Source of the DNA: Mycobacteriales bacterium
GTDB lineage: Bacteria; Actinomycetota; Actinomycetes; JAFAQI01; DASSKL01
Length of the DNA stretch: 64,000 bases
NCBI GenBank assembly: GCA_035690485.1
Contig: DASSKL010000016.1
Coordinates: 1-64,000 of the forward strand
Direction: 5' to 3'
The notes beneath the pieces were generated by a model. The model ran no database searches, had not been told where the DNA came from, and saw only the letters and a list, made by a program, of their open reading frames with translations. Both the position numbers and the translations under genes were made by a program. Shown here one piece after another: positions 26,659 through 34,381 of this stretch (position 1 is the stretch's first letter; each line of letters begins with the position of its first letter).

Positions 26659-27129
26659 TCAGGAGCCGGTCTGAAAGTCCTCGGGCGAGATCGAGTCGAG
26701 GAACTCACGGAACTTCTCGACCTCGGTCTCCTGCTCGTCGGGGATCGCGAGGCCGCCCTCGTCGAGCACCTCCTCCGCGGCGAAGATCGGCGTGCCGCCT
26801 CGGATCGCCAGCGCGATCGCGTCGGAGGGGCGGGCGGAGACGGTGACGTCGTCGGGGAAGTGCAGCTCGGCGTAGTAGACGCCGTCGCGCAGCTCGGTGA
26901 TGTGCACCGCCTGAAGCGGGGTCTCCAGCGCTTCGAGGACGTCCTTGAACAGGTCGTGGGTGAGCGGACGGGCCGGCACGACCCCCTGCTGGGCGAACGC
27001 GATGGCGGTGGCCTCGACCGCGCCGATCCAGATCGGCAGGTAGCGATCTCCCGAGGTCTCCTTGAGCAGCACGATGGGCTGGTTGCTGGGCAGCTCGACG
27101 CGGACGCCGACCACGCTGACCTCGTTCAC
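26659..27129 (-). CDS. Bifunctional nuclease family protein (DUF151)
   Basis: Protein of 156 aa of the DUF151 family, whose plant and bacterial members have RNase and DNase activity. The conserved core reads LKETSGDRYLPIWIGAVEATAIAFAQQG, then RPLTHDLFKDVLEAL and DGVYYAELHF, and ends VSARPSDAIALAIRGGTPIFAAEEVLDE. The biological role in actinobacteria is unclear. The GTG start is leaderless, with TACCGT 6 bp upstream. It sits between two MerR genes, as Rv1829 does in M. tuberculosis. Confidence 0.92.
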   Translation of the reverse strand: MNEVSVVGVRVELPSNQPIVLLKETSGDRYLPIWIGAVEATAIAFAQQGVVPARPLTHDLFKDVLEALETPLQAVHITELRDGVYYAELHFPDDVTVSARPSDAIALAIRGGTPIFAAEEVLDEGGLAIPDEQETEVEKFREFLDSISPEDFQTGS

Positions 27130-27135
27130 GCTGCC

Positions 27136-27141
27136 ACGGTA
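27136..27141 (-). promoter_or_regulatory. Leaderless promoter -10 of the DUF151 gene
   Basis: TACCGT on the minus strand lies 6 bp before the GTG at 27129; no RBS is present. Confidence 0.55.
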
Positions 27142-27184
27142 CCCCGTTGCCCGGGCCGCCGACAGCGGCCGCGAGAGCCCTCGG

Positions 27185-27955
27185 TCAACGTCCGAGCCCC
27201 GGCCGCAGCCCGGCCTTGACCAGCGTCGCGTGCAGCGTGACCGACAGGGCGGCGATCTCCCGGGCGACCTCCTCGGCGCGGGCCCGACCCTCGGGGTGGC
27301 GCTGCCGGACCATCGGGGTGACGACCTGCTCGATGAGCCCGACCTCCCGGTCGGCGGCCGCGCGGAACGACCGCAGGTGGCGTGGCTCGATGCCGAACCG
27401 CGCGAGCTCCGCGGCGCTCTTGGCGATCAGCAGCGCATCGCCGTCGTAGTGGCTGGAGCCGGGCCGGGTGGAGACGAGCCCGGCGTCCTCGAGCTTGCCG
27501 AGCCCTGCCTCGTCGAGACCGGCGGCGTCCATCAGCTCGCTCCGGGACAGGCGCAGCTCGGTCGGCTCACGGCGGAACGTATCGGGGCCGGGCAGCCCCT
27601 CGGCCGCGACCAGCGCGCGCGGCACCCGCGGCCCGCCACCGGTCAGTGCCGGGGGCTCGAGACCGCGGTCGATCGCGTCGAGGTGCTCCTTGATCACCCG
27701 CAGCGGCAGGTAGTGGTCGCGCTGGGCGGTCAGCACGTAGCGAAGCCGCCCGACGTCGTCGCGCGAGAACTTGCGGTAGCCCGACGGCGTGCGCTGGGGC
27801 CGCACCAGGCCCTCGGCCTCGAGGAAGCGGATCTTCGAGATCGTGACGTCGGGGAAGTCTCCGCGCAGCTGGGCGAGGACCTCGCCGATGCTCAGGAACG
27901 GCCGGCCTCTCGGCGTGGCCGGCTGCCGGTGGGCGGGCTGGGGGCTCGCCGTCAT
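27185..27955 (-). CDS. ftsR: MerR-family regulator FtsR (Rv1828 type)
   Basis: DNA-binding protein of 256 aa. Its winged-helix MerR domain is at residues 20-90 (LSIGEVLAQLRGDFPDVTISKIRFLEAEGLVRPQRTPSGYRKF), followed by a linker and a C-terminal domain (LSRSELMDAAGLDEAGLGKLEDAGLV, then RHLRSFRAAADREVGLIEQVVTPM). The Corynebacterium orthologue, FtsR, activates ftsZ. The ATG overlaps the garA stop (ATGA), so the two proteins are made from one mRNA. No effector-binding Cys cluster is evident. Confidence 0.92.
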   Translation of the reverse strand: MTASPQPAHRQPATPRGRPFLSIGEVLAQLRGDFPDVTISKIRFLEAEGLVRPQRTPSGYRKFSRDDVGRLRYVLTAQRDHYLPLRVIKEHLDAIDRGLEPPALTGGGPRVPRALVAAEGLPGPDTFRREPTELRLSRSELMDAAGLDEAGLGKLEDAGLVSTRPGSSHYDGDALLIAKSAAELARFGIEPRHLRSFRAAADREVGLIEQVVTPMVRQRHPEGRARAEEVAREIAALSVTLHATLVKAGLRPGLGR

Positions 27956-28491
27956 GCGTCACTCCCGGCATGCTCGCCGGTGCCGGTCGCACCGGTCAGG
28001 AAGATGAGCCGGAACTTGCCGACCTGCACCTCGTCGCCGCTGGTCAGCGAGGCCTCGTCGATCCGCTCGCGGTTGAGGTAGGTGCCGTTGAGGCTGCCGA
28101 CGTCGCGGACGCCGAAGCCGTCGCCGGCCCGGGTGAACTCCGCGTGCCGGCGCGAGACCGTGACGTCGTCGAGGAAGATGTCGCTCTCCGGGTGCCGGCC
28201 GACCGTGGTGACGTCTTTGTCGAGCAGGAACCGGCTGCCGGCGTTGGGCCCGCGCTTGACCACGAGCAACGCCGCGCCGTGCGGCATGTCGGCGACGACG
28301 TCGCCCGGCAACGCCTCGTCGTCGACGTCCGCGTGCTCGAGGCTCTCGAGGCTGCCGAGGGAGATCGTCGACGTCTGCTCGGCCGACCGCTCCCCTCCCC
28401 CGGGGTGCGCCAGTGGAGACCCGCACCGGGCGCAGAAGCGGCTGTCCCCGGGATTCTGCTGGCCGCACTGGGTGCAGAACACCATCGCCAT
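27952..28491 (-). CDS. garA: FHA-domain regulator GarA/OdhI with N-terminal zinc ribbon
   Basis: GarA binds and inhibits 2-oxoglutarate dehydrogenase and activates glutamate synthase, controlled by Ser/Thr kinase phosphorylation. In this 179-aa protein residues 4-24 form a zinc ribbon (CTQC and CARC). A Thr/Ser-rich segment (AEQTSTISLGSLESLE) occupies the place of the phosphorylated ETT motif. The FHA domain follows (VGRHPESDIFLDDVTVSRRHAEF, DVGSLNGTYLN). The ATG at 28491 is 10 bp after GGGAGG; a second ATG two codons on is possible. It is co-transcribed with ftsR. Confidence 0.92.
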   Translation of the reverse strand: MAMVFCTQCGQQNPGDSRFCARCGSPLAHPGGGERSAEQTSTISLGSLESLEHADVDDEALPGDVVADMPHGAALLVVKRGPNAGSRFLLDKDVTTVGRHPESDIFLDDVTVSRRHAEFTRAGDGFGVRDVGSLNGTYLNRERIDEASLTSGDEVQVGKFRLIFLTGATGTGEHAGSDA

Positions 28492-28560
28492 CGCGGCGCT
28501 GCCTCCCGGAGTCTGGACCGGCACTGAAGGTTGACGGTGAGCCCCGAGGGGCGCGAGCCG

Positions 28561-28590
28561 AACCTAGACGGCAGGTCGAGGCACGGTCAA
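28561..28590 (-). promoter_or_regulatory. Promoter of the garA-ftsR operon
   Basis: On the minus strand TTGACC (28590-28585) is followed after 18 bp by TAGGTT (28566-28561), a normal housekeeping-type promoter. The leader would be about 63 nt and carries the GGGAGG ribosome site. Confidence 0.5.
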
Positions 28591-28616
28591 CCGGATCGAA
28601 TCGGTTGCCGGGACCC

Positions 28617-28636
28617 GTCCGCGTGTCGGCGCGGAC
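28617..28636 (-). terminator. Hairpin after gcvH
   Basis: GTCCGCG and CGCGGAC, a perfect 7-bp stem with a 6-nt loop, lies about 55 bp past the gcvH stop. There is no U-tract, so it is a weak candidate. Confidence 0.4.
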
Positions 28637-28689
28637 GCGCCGGGTAACCGCTCGCCGGCATCAACGTCAGGTGGAGAGTGACGCGGAAT

Positions 28690-29085
28690 TCACGCCGTGT
28701 CGACCGTGGTCCGGTAGGCATCGGCGTCCATGAGCCCGGCCAGCGCGCCGTCGACGGCGGCGGCGTCTGCAAGTCGGATCTCCACCATCCAGCCGTCGCC
28801 GTAGGGATCGGCATTGACGAGCTCCGGCTGTGCGCTCAGCGTCTCGTTGCGCTCGGCGATGGTGCCGGCGAGCGGCGCGTAGATCTCGGAGACGCTCTTG
28901 GTCGACTCGACCTCGCCGAGCGACTGGCCCGCCGCCACGTCGGTGCCCGCGGTCGGCAGCGACACGAAGACGATGTCGCCGAGCTGGTCCTGGGCATAGG
29001 CGGTGATGCCGACGCGAACGGTGTCATCGCCGACTCGGCGGACCCACTCGTGCTCGGCCGTGTAACGCAGATCGTCGGGAAACAC
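28690..29085 (-). CDS. gcvH: Glycine cleavage system H protein
   Basis: Lipoylated carrier that shuttles the aminomethyl group between the P and T proteins. The sequence is 131 aa. The lipoyl-lysine is in GEVESTKSVSEIYAP (about residue 63), and the start FPDDLRYTAEHEWVR is typical of the family. The GTG follows GTGAGG. The DUF881 gene upstream is 58 bp away. It lies beside garA, as Rv1826 lies beside Rv1827; gcvP is 5 kb further on the same strand. Confidence 0.96.
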   Translation of the reverse strand: MFPDDLRYTAEHEWVRRVGDDTVRVGITAYAQDQLGDIVFVSLPTAGTDVAAGQSLGEVESTKSVSEIYAPLAGTIAERNETLSAQPELVNADPYGDGWMVEIRLADAAAVDGALAGLMDADAYRTTVDTA

Positions 29086-29143
29086 TGCACCTCACCCGGG
29101 ACTCGTGACCGTCGACGTGCCCGGCAAGCCGAGCCGGGCGAGC

Positions 29144-29908
29144 CTAACGAGCCCGCTGTGGGGGTCGCAAGGCGCTCACCACCAGGTGGTTGGACGAGGC
29201 CACCGCCGCCTTCGCGCCGCCGCCGGCCGCGGCGACGGTGTCGATCACACCACCGGGGATCGTCATCGCGGCCGCGAGCGTGCGGGGGTCCCCGATGACG
29301 ATGAAGCGGTAGGGCGCTTGCAGGGGCTGGCCGTCGGCCGCCATGCCGTCCGCACCCTGGGTGAAGTAGGTGGAGGCGACGACCCGCACGGAGCCGACCT
29401 GCATGGTCTCGGCGCCCGCGTCGCGCAGCTCCTCCATGGCGTCGAGCAGCACGTCGGACCCGACGGTGCGTTTCGGGTCGTCGATCGTCAGCACGATGCC
29501 CGGCCCCTGGGCGGCGATGGTGCCGGCGACGATGCCGAGGGTCTGCGCCCGCCGCTGCGCCTCCTCGAGCGCCGCCTGGCGCTGGTCGGAGCCGGAGAGC
29601 AGGCGCGCCCGGCTGGTCTCGAGCCCGTCGATCTCGGTGCGCAGCCGGTCTTCGCGGGCGCTCAGGTCGTTGAGGATCCCGATCAGGTCCTCCTGGCGGG
29701 CAGCGGCGAGGCCGCCGGACGACTCATGGGTGTGCACCTGGGTCACCAGTGCGAAGCCGAGCAGCCCGCACAGCAGCGCGACGATGGCCTGGGCACGCGT
29801 CGCACGCAGCCGCACGAGTGCACGCCACGGCGAGCCGGGCGCGGGCGACACCTCCGGCGCGGTGTCGGAGTCCGCCGCCGACGTCGTACGAGGCTTCGTG
29901 TCAGGCAC
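29144..29908 (-). CDS. DUF881 family membrane protein (first copy, Rv1825-like)
   Basis: Protein of 254 aa with a cytoplasmic N terminus, one transmembrane helix at about 40-58 (AIVALLCGLLGFALVTQV), a coiled-coil stretch (DLSAREDRLRTEIDGLETSRARLLSG), and the extracytoplasmic DUF881 domain (GPGIVLTIDDPKR, ELRDAGAETMQVGSVRVVAST). DUF881 proteins occur in pairs in actinobacteria and have been linked to divisome-like complexes; their role is not known. The GTG overlaps the stop of the small basic protein by 8 bp, so the three-gene set is coupled. Confidence 0.9.
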   Translation of the reverse strand: MPDTKPRTTSAADSDTAPEVSPAPGSPWRALVRLRATRAQAIVALLCGLLGFALVTQVHTHESSGGLAAARQEDLIGILNDLSAREDRLRTEIDGLETSRARLLSGSDQRQAALEEAQRRAQTLGIVAGTIAAQGPGIVLTIDDPKRTVGSDVLLDAMEELRDAGAETMQVGSVRVVASTYFTQGADGMAADGQPLQAPYRFIVIGDPRTLAAAMTIPGGVIDTVAAAGGGAKAAVASSNHLVVSALRPPQRAR

Positions 29909-30233
29909 GGAACAGATGCCTCCGGATGGCGGCGGCGTTGGAGAAGATGCGGATGCCGAAGACGACGACGACGCCGGTCGACAGCTGACCGCCGACCCCG
30001 ATCTGGTCGCCGAGGAAGACGATCAGCGCGGCGACGAGGACGTTGGCGATGAACGAGACGACGAAGACCTTGTCGTCGAAGATGCCCTCAAGCTGGGCGC
30101 GGACCGCCCCGAACAGCGCGTCGAGCGCGGCGACGACGGCGATCGGCAGGTAGGGCTGCAGGCCGAGCGGCACCGTGGGCTCGACGTAGAGACCGACGCC
30201 GATGCCGACCGCGAGGGCGAGAAGGATGATCAC
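29901..30233 (-). CDS. sbp: Small basic protein (SBP family, Rv1824-like)
   Basis: Membrane protein of 110 aa with three or four hydrophobic segments (VIILLALAVGIGVGLYV, LPIAVVAALDALFGAVRA, FVVSFIANVLVAALIVFLGDQIGVG). The pattern PYLPIAVVAALDALFGAVRAQLEG is the SBP-family signature. It is always flanked by DUF881 genes in actinobacteria, as here. The GTG overlaps the upstream DUF881 stop (GTGA), and its own stop overlaps the next start. Function unknown. Confidence 0.9.
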   Translation of the reverse strand: MIILLALAVGIGVGLYVEPTVPLGLQPYLPIAVVAALDALFGAVRAQLEGIFDDKVFVVSFIANVLVAALIVFLGDQIGVGGQLSTGVVVVFGIRIFSNAAAIRRHLFRA

Positions 30234-31114
30234 GGTTGGCTCCCGGATGCGGGGGCGGCGTAGCGCAAGGACAGCGCCGACGCGGCGGGCAGGGTGACCC
30301 CCCGCACGCGAACATAGGTGAACCGCAGGCCGTAGAGGTCGTGGTAGGCGCGGAACCGGTCGGCGGTCGCGCTCGTCCCGAAGCGGGTCTCGAGCCCGAC
30401 CGGGTCCCCGACGGCGGTGATGTCGTAGGGCGGCGAGAGCGGCCGGTAGGCGACGAGGATCGCCGAGCCGGCCGACCGGATCGCCGTCTGCGCGGTCAAC
30501 CTCTCGCCGTTGATGGCGATGCCCCGCGCTCCGGCCGCCCAGAGCGCATTGACCACCTGCTGCAGGTCGCGGTCGAGCACCCGGCTGACGGCATCGCCCG
30601 TGCCGGCGCGCGGGTCGGTGCCGCCGAGCGGGTTGCTGTTGTCGGCGGCGGGGGCGTCGTCGAGGCGCACGCGCAGGCCGTCGCCGTGCAGGGGCACGGT
30701 GCCGGCGGCCGCCTCGAGCGAGTTGACCTCGTCGTCGAGCGCCGCGCCGGCGCCGGAGGTTGCGAGCAGCCGGGCGCGGTCGTTGCTGGTCTGCGTGCGC
30801 AACCGGTCGAGCTGTTGCTGCAACGTCTCGGTGGTGTGCGTGCGCGCCTGCACCGCGTCGACCAGCCGGGCGCGGGTGCGCGCGGCGTCCGGCGCGCGGT
30901 CGTGGGTCTGCACGGCGCCGATCGCCAGCACCAGGCCGACCGCGACCGCGGCCACCCCGACCACGGCCCACGGCCGGCGCGAGGCGGCGGGGGCGGCATC
31001 GCGGCGCTTCGCCGCCTCGGCGTAGGCGGGATCCAGGCTGGCGGCCATCGTGTCGACGAGCAGCGACATCGTGAAGTCGACGCGCCGCCCGACTGTGGTC
31101 TCAGCCCGGCTCAC
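30230..31114 (-). CDS. DUF881 family membrane protein (second copy, Rv1823-like)
   Basis: Protein of 294 aa and the first gene of the DUF881-SBP-DUF881 unit. One transmembrane helix at about residues 49-66 (AVVGVAAVAVGLVLAIGAV) is followed by a coiled coil (HTTETLQQQLDRLRTQTSNDRARLL) and the DUF881 domain (GDGLRVRLDDAP, LDRDLQQVVNALWAAGARGIAINGERL, ITAVGDPVGLETRFG). The GTG at 31114 is used; an ATG 45 bp downstream at MSLLVDTM is possible. No clear promoter. Confidence 0.88.
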   Translation of the reverse strand: MSRAETTVGRRVDFTMSLLVDTMAASLDPAYAEAAKRRDAAPAASRRPWAVVGVAAVAVGLVLAIGAVQTHDRAPDAARTRARLVDAVQARTHTTETLQQQLDRLRTQTSNDRARLLATSGAGAALDDEVNSLEAAAGTVPLHGDGLRVRLDDAPAADNSNPLGGTDPRAGTGDAVSRVLDRDLQQVVNALWAAGARGIAINGERLTAQTAIRSAGSAILVAYRPLSPPYDITAVGDPVGLETRFGTSATADRFRAYHDLYGLRFTYVRVRGVTLPAASALSLRYAAPASGSQP

Positions 31115-31206
31115 CGGTCCATTGTGTGATGGCTCGCAGCGGTTGGGGTGTTGCCGGCGGGCGTGTCAACCAGGCGTAGCGGACACGGGGACCGTCCGGC
31201 CGAGGC

Positions 31207-33705
31207 TCAGGTGCCGGCCCGCGCGACGACCTGCGCCCAGTCCTCGAGCAGCGTGGTGGCGCCGGCCGTGTCGGCTCCTTCGGCCCACAGGTGCGTGACG
31301 GCCTCCGCGGGGTCGGGAAGCACGAGCGCCCAGCGACCGTCGGGCTCGACGATCCGGACGCCGTCGGTGGTGTCGATCTCGCGGCTGCCCGCGGCCTCGA
31401 CCACCAGGCGCATGACCGTGCCCTTGGCCGCCCACGGGGTCGGCACGGAGCGGCGTACGACGTGGGCCTGCGGGATGCGTGCGTCGATCTCGCTCAACGT
31501 CAGCTTCGTCCGTGCCACCAGCCCGAGCAGCCGCACGAACGCCGCGATCCCGTCCACGTGCGGGGAGAACTCCGGGACGATGAAGCCGCCGCGCCCGTCG
31601 CCCGCGAAGATCACCTCGGGTTCGGAGGCCGCGCTCGACAGGTCGTCGGCGGACATCGTCGACCAGCGCACGCCGCAGCCGTGGTAGGCCGCCACCTGCT
31701 CCGCGACGCGAGTGGTCGTGACCGGCAGGGCGACCGCGCCGGCCCGGCGTTCGGCGGCGACGAGGTCCATGACGACGAGGAGGGCGCGTTCGTCGTGGAC
31801 CAGCTCGCCGCGTTCGTCGATGAGCGCGAGCCGCTCCCCCACCGGGTCGAAACGCACGCCGAAGGCGGCACGGGACGACGACACCAGCTCGCCCAGCCGC
31901 TCGAGGCCACGCATGTGCTCGACGATCGTCTCGGTCGGCGCGATTTCGTCGAGGCGGCCGTTCACGGTCAAGGCGTCGACACCGAGGCGGCCGAGGAGCG
32001 TCGGGAGCACAAGGGTGGCGGCGCCCCCCGCGGTGTCGATGACCACGCGCAGGTCCGCGTCGCGGATCTCGTCGACGCTGACGCAGGCGAGCAGCTCCTG
32101 GCTGTAGTTGTCGAGGAACCGGCCGGGGAAGGTGAGCTCGGCGATCTCGCCCGGGAAGGCGCGCCGGAACTCCTGGCGGCCGAAGACCCGCTCCAGCCGC
32201 CGCTGCGCCGCCTGGGAGAGGTCGGCGCCCTGGGGATCGAGGAAGACGATGTCGACGCCCTGGGCGTCGCCCGGGGTCGTGCGCAGCATCACGCCGCCGA
32301 CCGCGTCGCTGTGCTGGGTCTCGAAGCGCGTCACCGGCGTCGGCGACAGCTCCAGGTCACGGACGTCGATCGCGCTGGCCGTCAATGCACTGACCACCGC
32401 CCGCTTGAGGGCCACGGCGGCCCGGGAGGCGTCGCGGGCGGCCACGACCGTGCTGCCCTTGCGCAGGGTGGTGGCGTAGGCGCTGGCCAGCCGCACCGCC
32501 AGCTCGGGCGTGATCTCGACGTTGACCAGACCGGACACGCCCCGCGGCCCGAAGAGGTTGCGCTGACCGCGCGACTCCCAGATGACGCTGGTGTTGACGA
32601 CCGCGCCGGCCTCGATCGTCTTGAACGGGTAGACCTTCACCCCGACGGTGAGGAAGGCCTCCTCCTCGACGACGCAGTCGTCGCCGACGACCGCGCCCTC
32701 CTCGATGCGGGCGCCCCGCATGATGTCGGTGTTCTTGCCCACGACGCAGCCGCGCAGGTTCGCGTGCGAGGCGACGAACACGTTGTCGTGCAGGACGGCG
32801 CGGTGCAGGAAGGCGCCGCTCTTCACGACCACGTTGCTGCCGAGCACCGTGTACTCCCGCAGCTCGACGCCGGCCTCCACCTTGGCGTAGCCGCCGATCA
32901 GGATCGGCCCCTTCAGCACCGCGTCGGGATCGACCTCGGCCCCTTCGCAGACCCACACCCCGGGAGCCAGCTCGAAGCCGTCGATGTCGACGTCGACCTG
33001 GCGGTTGAGCACGTCGGCGTGCGCCTTGAGGTAGCTCTCGTGGGTGCCGACGTCCTCCCAGTAGCCGTCGGCGACGTAGCCGTAGATCGGGGCGCCGGCC
33101 TTGAGCAGCGCAGGGAACACGTCGGCGGACCAGTCGACGGGCACGCCGTCGGCCACGTGGTCGAGGATCTCCGGCTCCATGACGTAGATGCCGGTGTTGA
33201 CGGTGTCGGAGAACACCTGGCCCCACGTGGGTTTCTCGAGAAAGCGCTCGATCCGGCCGTCGGCGTCGGTGATGACGATGCCGAACTCCAGCGGGTTGGG
33301 CACCGACTTCAGCGCGACGGTCACCAGCGCCCCGCGCTCGCGGTGCAGGCGCACCATCTCGGTCAGGTCGATGTCGGTGAGCGCGTCGCCCGAGATGACC
33401 AGGAACGGCTCGCCGCGCAGCGCGTCCTCGGCGTTCTTGACGCTGCCGGCGGTGCCGAGCGGCAGCTCCTCGGTCGCGTAGCGCAGCGCCATGTCGAGCT
33501 CGTCGCCATCGCCGAAGTAGTTGCGGATCAGCGAGGCGAGGAACTGCACGGTCACGACGGTCTCGTCGTAGCCGTGGCGACGGAGCAGGCGCAGGACGTG
33601 CTCCATGATCGGCCGGTTGGCCACGGGCAGCAACGGCTTGGGGAGGTTGGCTGTCATGGGGCGCAACCGGCTGCCTTCACCGCCGGCCATCACGACCGCC
33701 CTCAC
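31207..33705 (-). CDS. Mannose-1-phosphate guanylyltransferase-like / phosphomannomutase-like fusion
   Basis: Protein of 832 aa, the usual length of this actinobacterial fusion. Residues 1-230 are a nucleotidyltransferase with an intact GGEGSRLRPMTANLPKPLLP loop. Residues 245-365 form a left-handed beta-helix (hexapeptide repeats). The rest is a phosphomannomutase-like fold, but the phosphoserine loop (TASHNP in active enzymes) is replaced by MLRTTPGD, and the metal loop DPDADR by DPVGER. That half is probably inactive or regulatory. It likely makes GDP-mannose or a similar NDP-sugar. GTG 33705 has GAGGAG 6 bp upstream. pgsA is 10 bp upstream. Confidence 0.88.
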   Translation of the reverse strand: MRAVVMAGGEGSRLRPMTANLPKPLLPVANRPIMEHVLRLLRRHGYDETVVTVQFLASLIRNYFGDGDELDMALRYATEELPLGTAGSVKNAEDALRGEPFLVISGDALTDIDLTEMVRLHRERGALVTVALKSVPNPLEFGIVITDADGRIERFLEKPTWGQVFSDTVNTGIYVMEPEILDHVADGVPVDWSADVFPALLKAGAPIYGYVADGYWEDVGTHESYLKAHADVLNRQVDVDIDGFELAPGVWVCEGAEVDPDAVLKGPILIGGYAKVEAGVELREYTVLGSNVVVKSGAFLHRAVLHDNVFVASHANLRGCVVGKNTDIMRGARIEEGAVVGDDCVVEEEAFLTVGVKVYPFKTIEAGAVVNTSVIWESRGQRNLFGPRGVSGLVNVEITPELAVRLASAYATTLRKGSTVVAARDASRAAVALKRAVVSALTASAIDVRDLELSPTPVTRFETQHSDAVGGVMLRTTPGDAQGVDIVFLDPQGADLSQAAQRRLERVFGRQEFRRAFPGEIAELTFPGRFLDNYSQELLACVSVDEIRDADLRVVIDTAGGAATLVLPTLLGRLGVDALTVNGRLDEIAPTETIVEHMRGLERLGELVSSSRAAFGVRFDPVGERLALIDERGELVHDERALLVVMDLVAAERRAGAVALPVTTTRVAEQVAAYHGCGVRWSTMSADDLSSAASEPEVIFAGDGRGGFIVPEFSPHVDGIAAFVRLLGLVARTKLTLSEIDARIPQAHVVRRSVPTPWAAKGTVMRLVVEAAGSREIDTTDGVRIVEPDGRWALVLPDPAEAVTHLWAEGADTAGATTLLEDWAQVVARAGT

Positions 33706-33715
33706 GACACGCTCC

Positions 33716-34333
33716 TCATGACCCCGGCTCACCTCGCGCGATCAGCACCGTCTGCCACAGGTAGAGCACGCCCGCCCACACGTAGAGTGCGGTCCCCCAC
33801 CCGACGAGCCCCCATGCAATCGGGCGCACCCAGTCGACGTCCAGCGCGTGCGGGTCGCCGACGAGGAGCAGCGGGAACGCGTAGAGCAGGTTGAACGTCG
33901 CGGCCTTCCCGATGAAGTGCACGGGAAGGGCGAGCAGCCCGTGACGTCGTAGCACCGGCACGGTGCACAGGATGACGAGTTCGCGGCCGACCAGCACCAC
34001 GACCAGCCACCACGGGATCACGTCGCGGACGAGGAAGGCCGCCAGCGTCGAGGCGATGTAGAGGCGGTCGGCGGCAGGGTCGAGCAGCTCGCCGAGCCGG
34101 CTGACGAGGTTGAAACGCCGGGCGATCTTGCCGTCGAGGTAGTCGGTGATGCCGCTGAGCGCGAGCACCGCGATGGCGGCGCCGTCGGCGTGCGGTCCCA
34201 GCAGCAGCCAGAGGAACAGCGGTACGCCGAGGAGCCGAAGAACGCTCAGCGCGTTGGGGACGGTGAGCACGCGCGAGGTGTCGGGCACCGGCTCGACCAC
34301 GGCGGTCGACGCGGACTGCTGCGACACGGACAC
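33716..34333 (-). CDS. pgsA: CDP-alcohol phosphatidyltransferase (PgsA family)
   Basis: Integral membrane enzyme of 205 aa that transfers a phosphatidyl group from CDP-diacylglycerol to an alcohol, probably glycerol-3-phosphate. The CDP-alcohol motif D-x2-DG-x2-AR-x8-G-x3-D-x3-D is complete: DYLDGKIARRFNLVSRLGELLDPAAD, at about residues 70-95. About six membrane helices. Equivalent to Rv1822 by position. The GTG follows a TATAGG box by 7 bp, so it is leaderless. The mannose-related gene follows in the same direction. A phosphatidylinositol-type substrate cannot be excluded. Confidence 0.85.
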   Translation of the reverse strand: MSVSQQSASTAVVEPVPDTSRVLTVPNALSVLRLLGVPLFLWLLLGPHADGAAIAVLALSGITDYLDGKIARRFNLVSRLGELLDPAADRLYIASTLAAFLVRDVIPWWLVVVLVGRELVILCTVPVLRRHGLLALPVHFIGKAATFNLLYAFPLLLVGDPHALDVDWVRPIAWGLVGWGTALYVWAGVLYLWQTVLIARGEPGS

Positions 34334-34338
34334 ATCCA

Positions 34339-34348
34339 ACCCTATAGT
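34339..34348. promoter_or_regulatory. Overlapping divergent -10 boxes of pgsA and the SBP gene
   Basis: The same TATA core serves both directions. On the plus strand TATAGT (34343-34348) leads to the solute-binding protein gene. On the minus strand TATAGG (34346-34341) lies 7 bp before the pgsA GTG. The plus transcript would have a leader of about 27 nt with an RBS; the minus transcript would be leaderless. Confidence 0.55.
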
Positions 34349-34381
34349 CCGCGCCAACACCCCAACGGGAAGGTGAGCATC

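Noticed and set aside
33706-33732. Longer start for the mannose guanylyltransferase-like protein at 33732
   Set aside because: It would overlap pgsA and has no RBS; GTG 33705 has GAGGAG at 6 bp and gives the usual family length.
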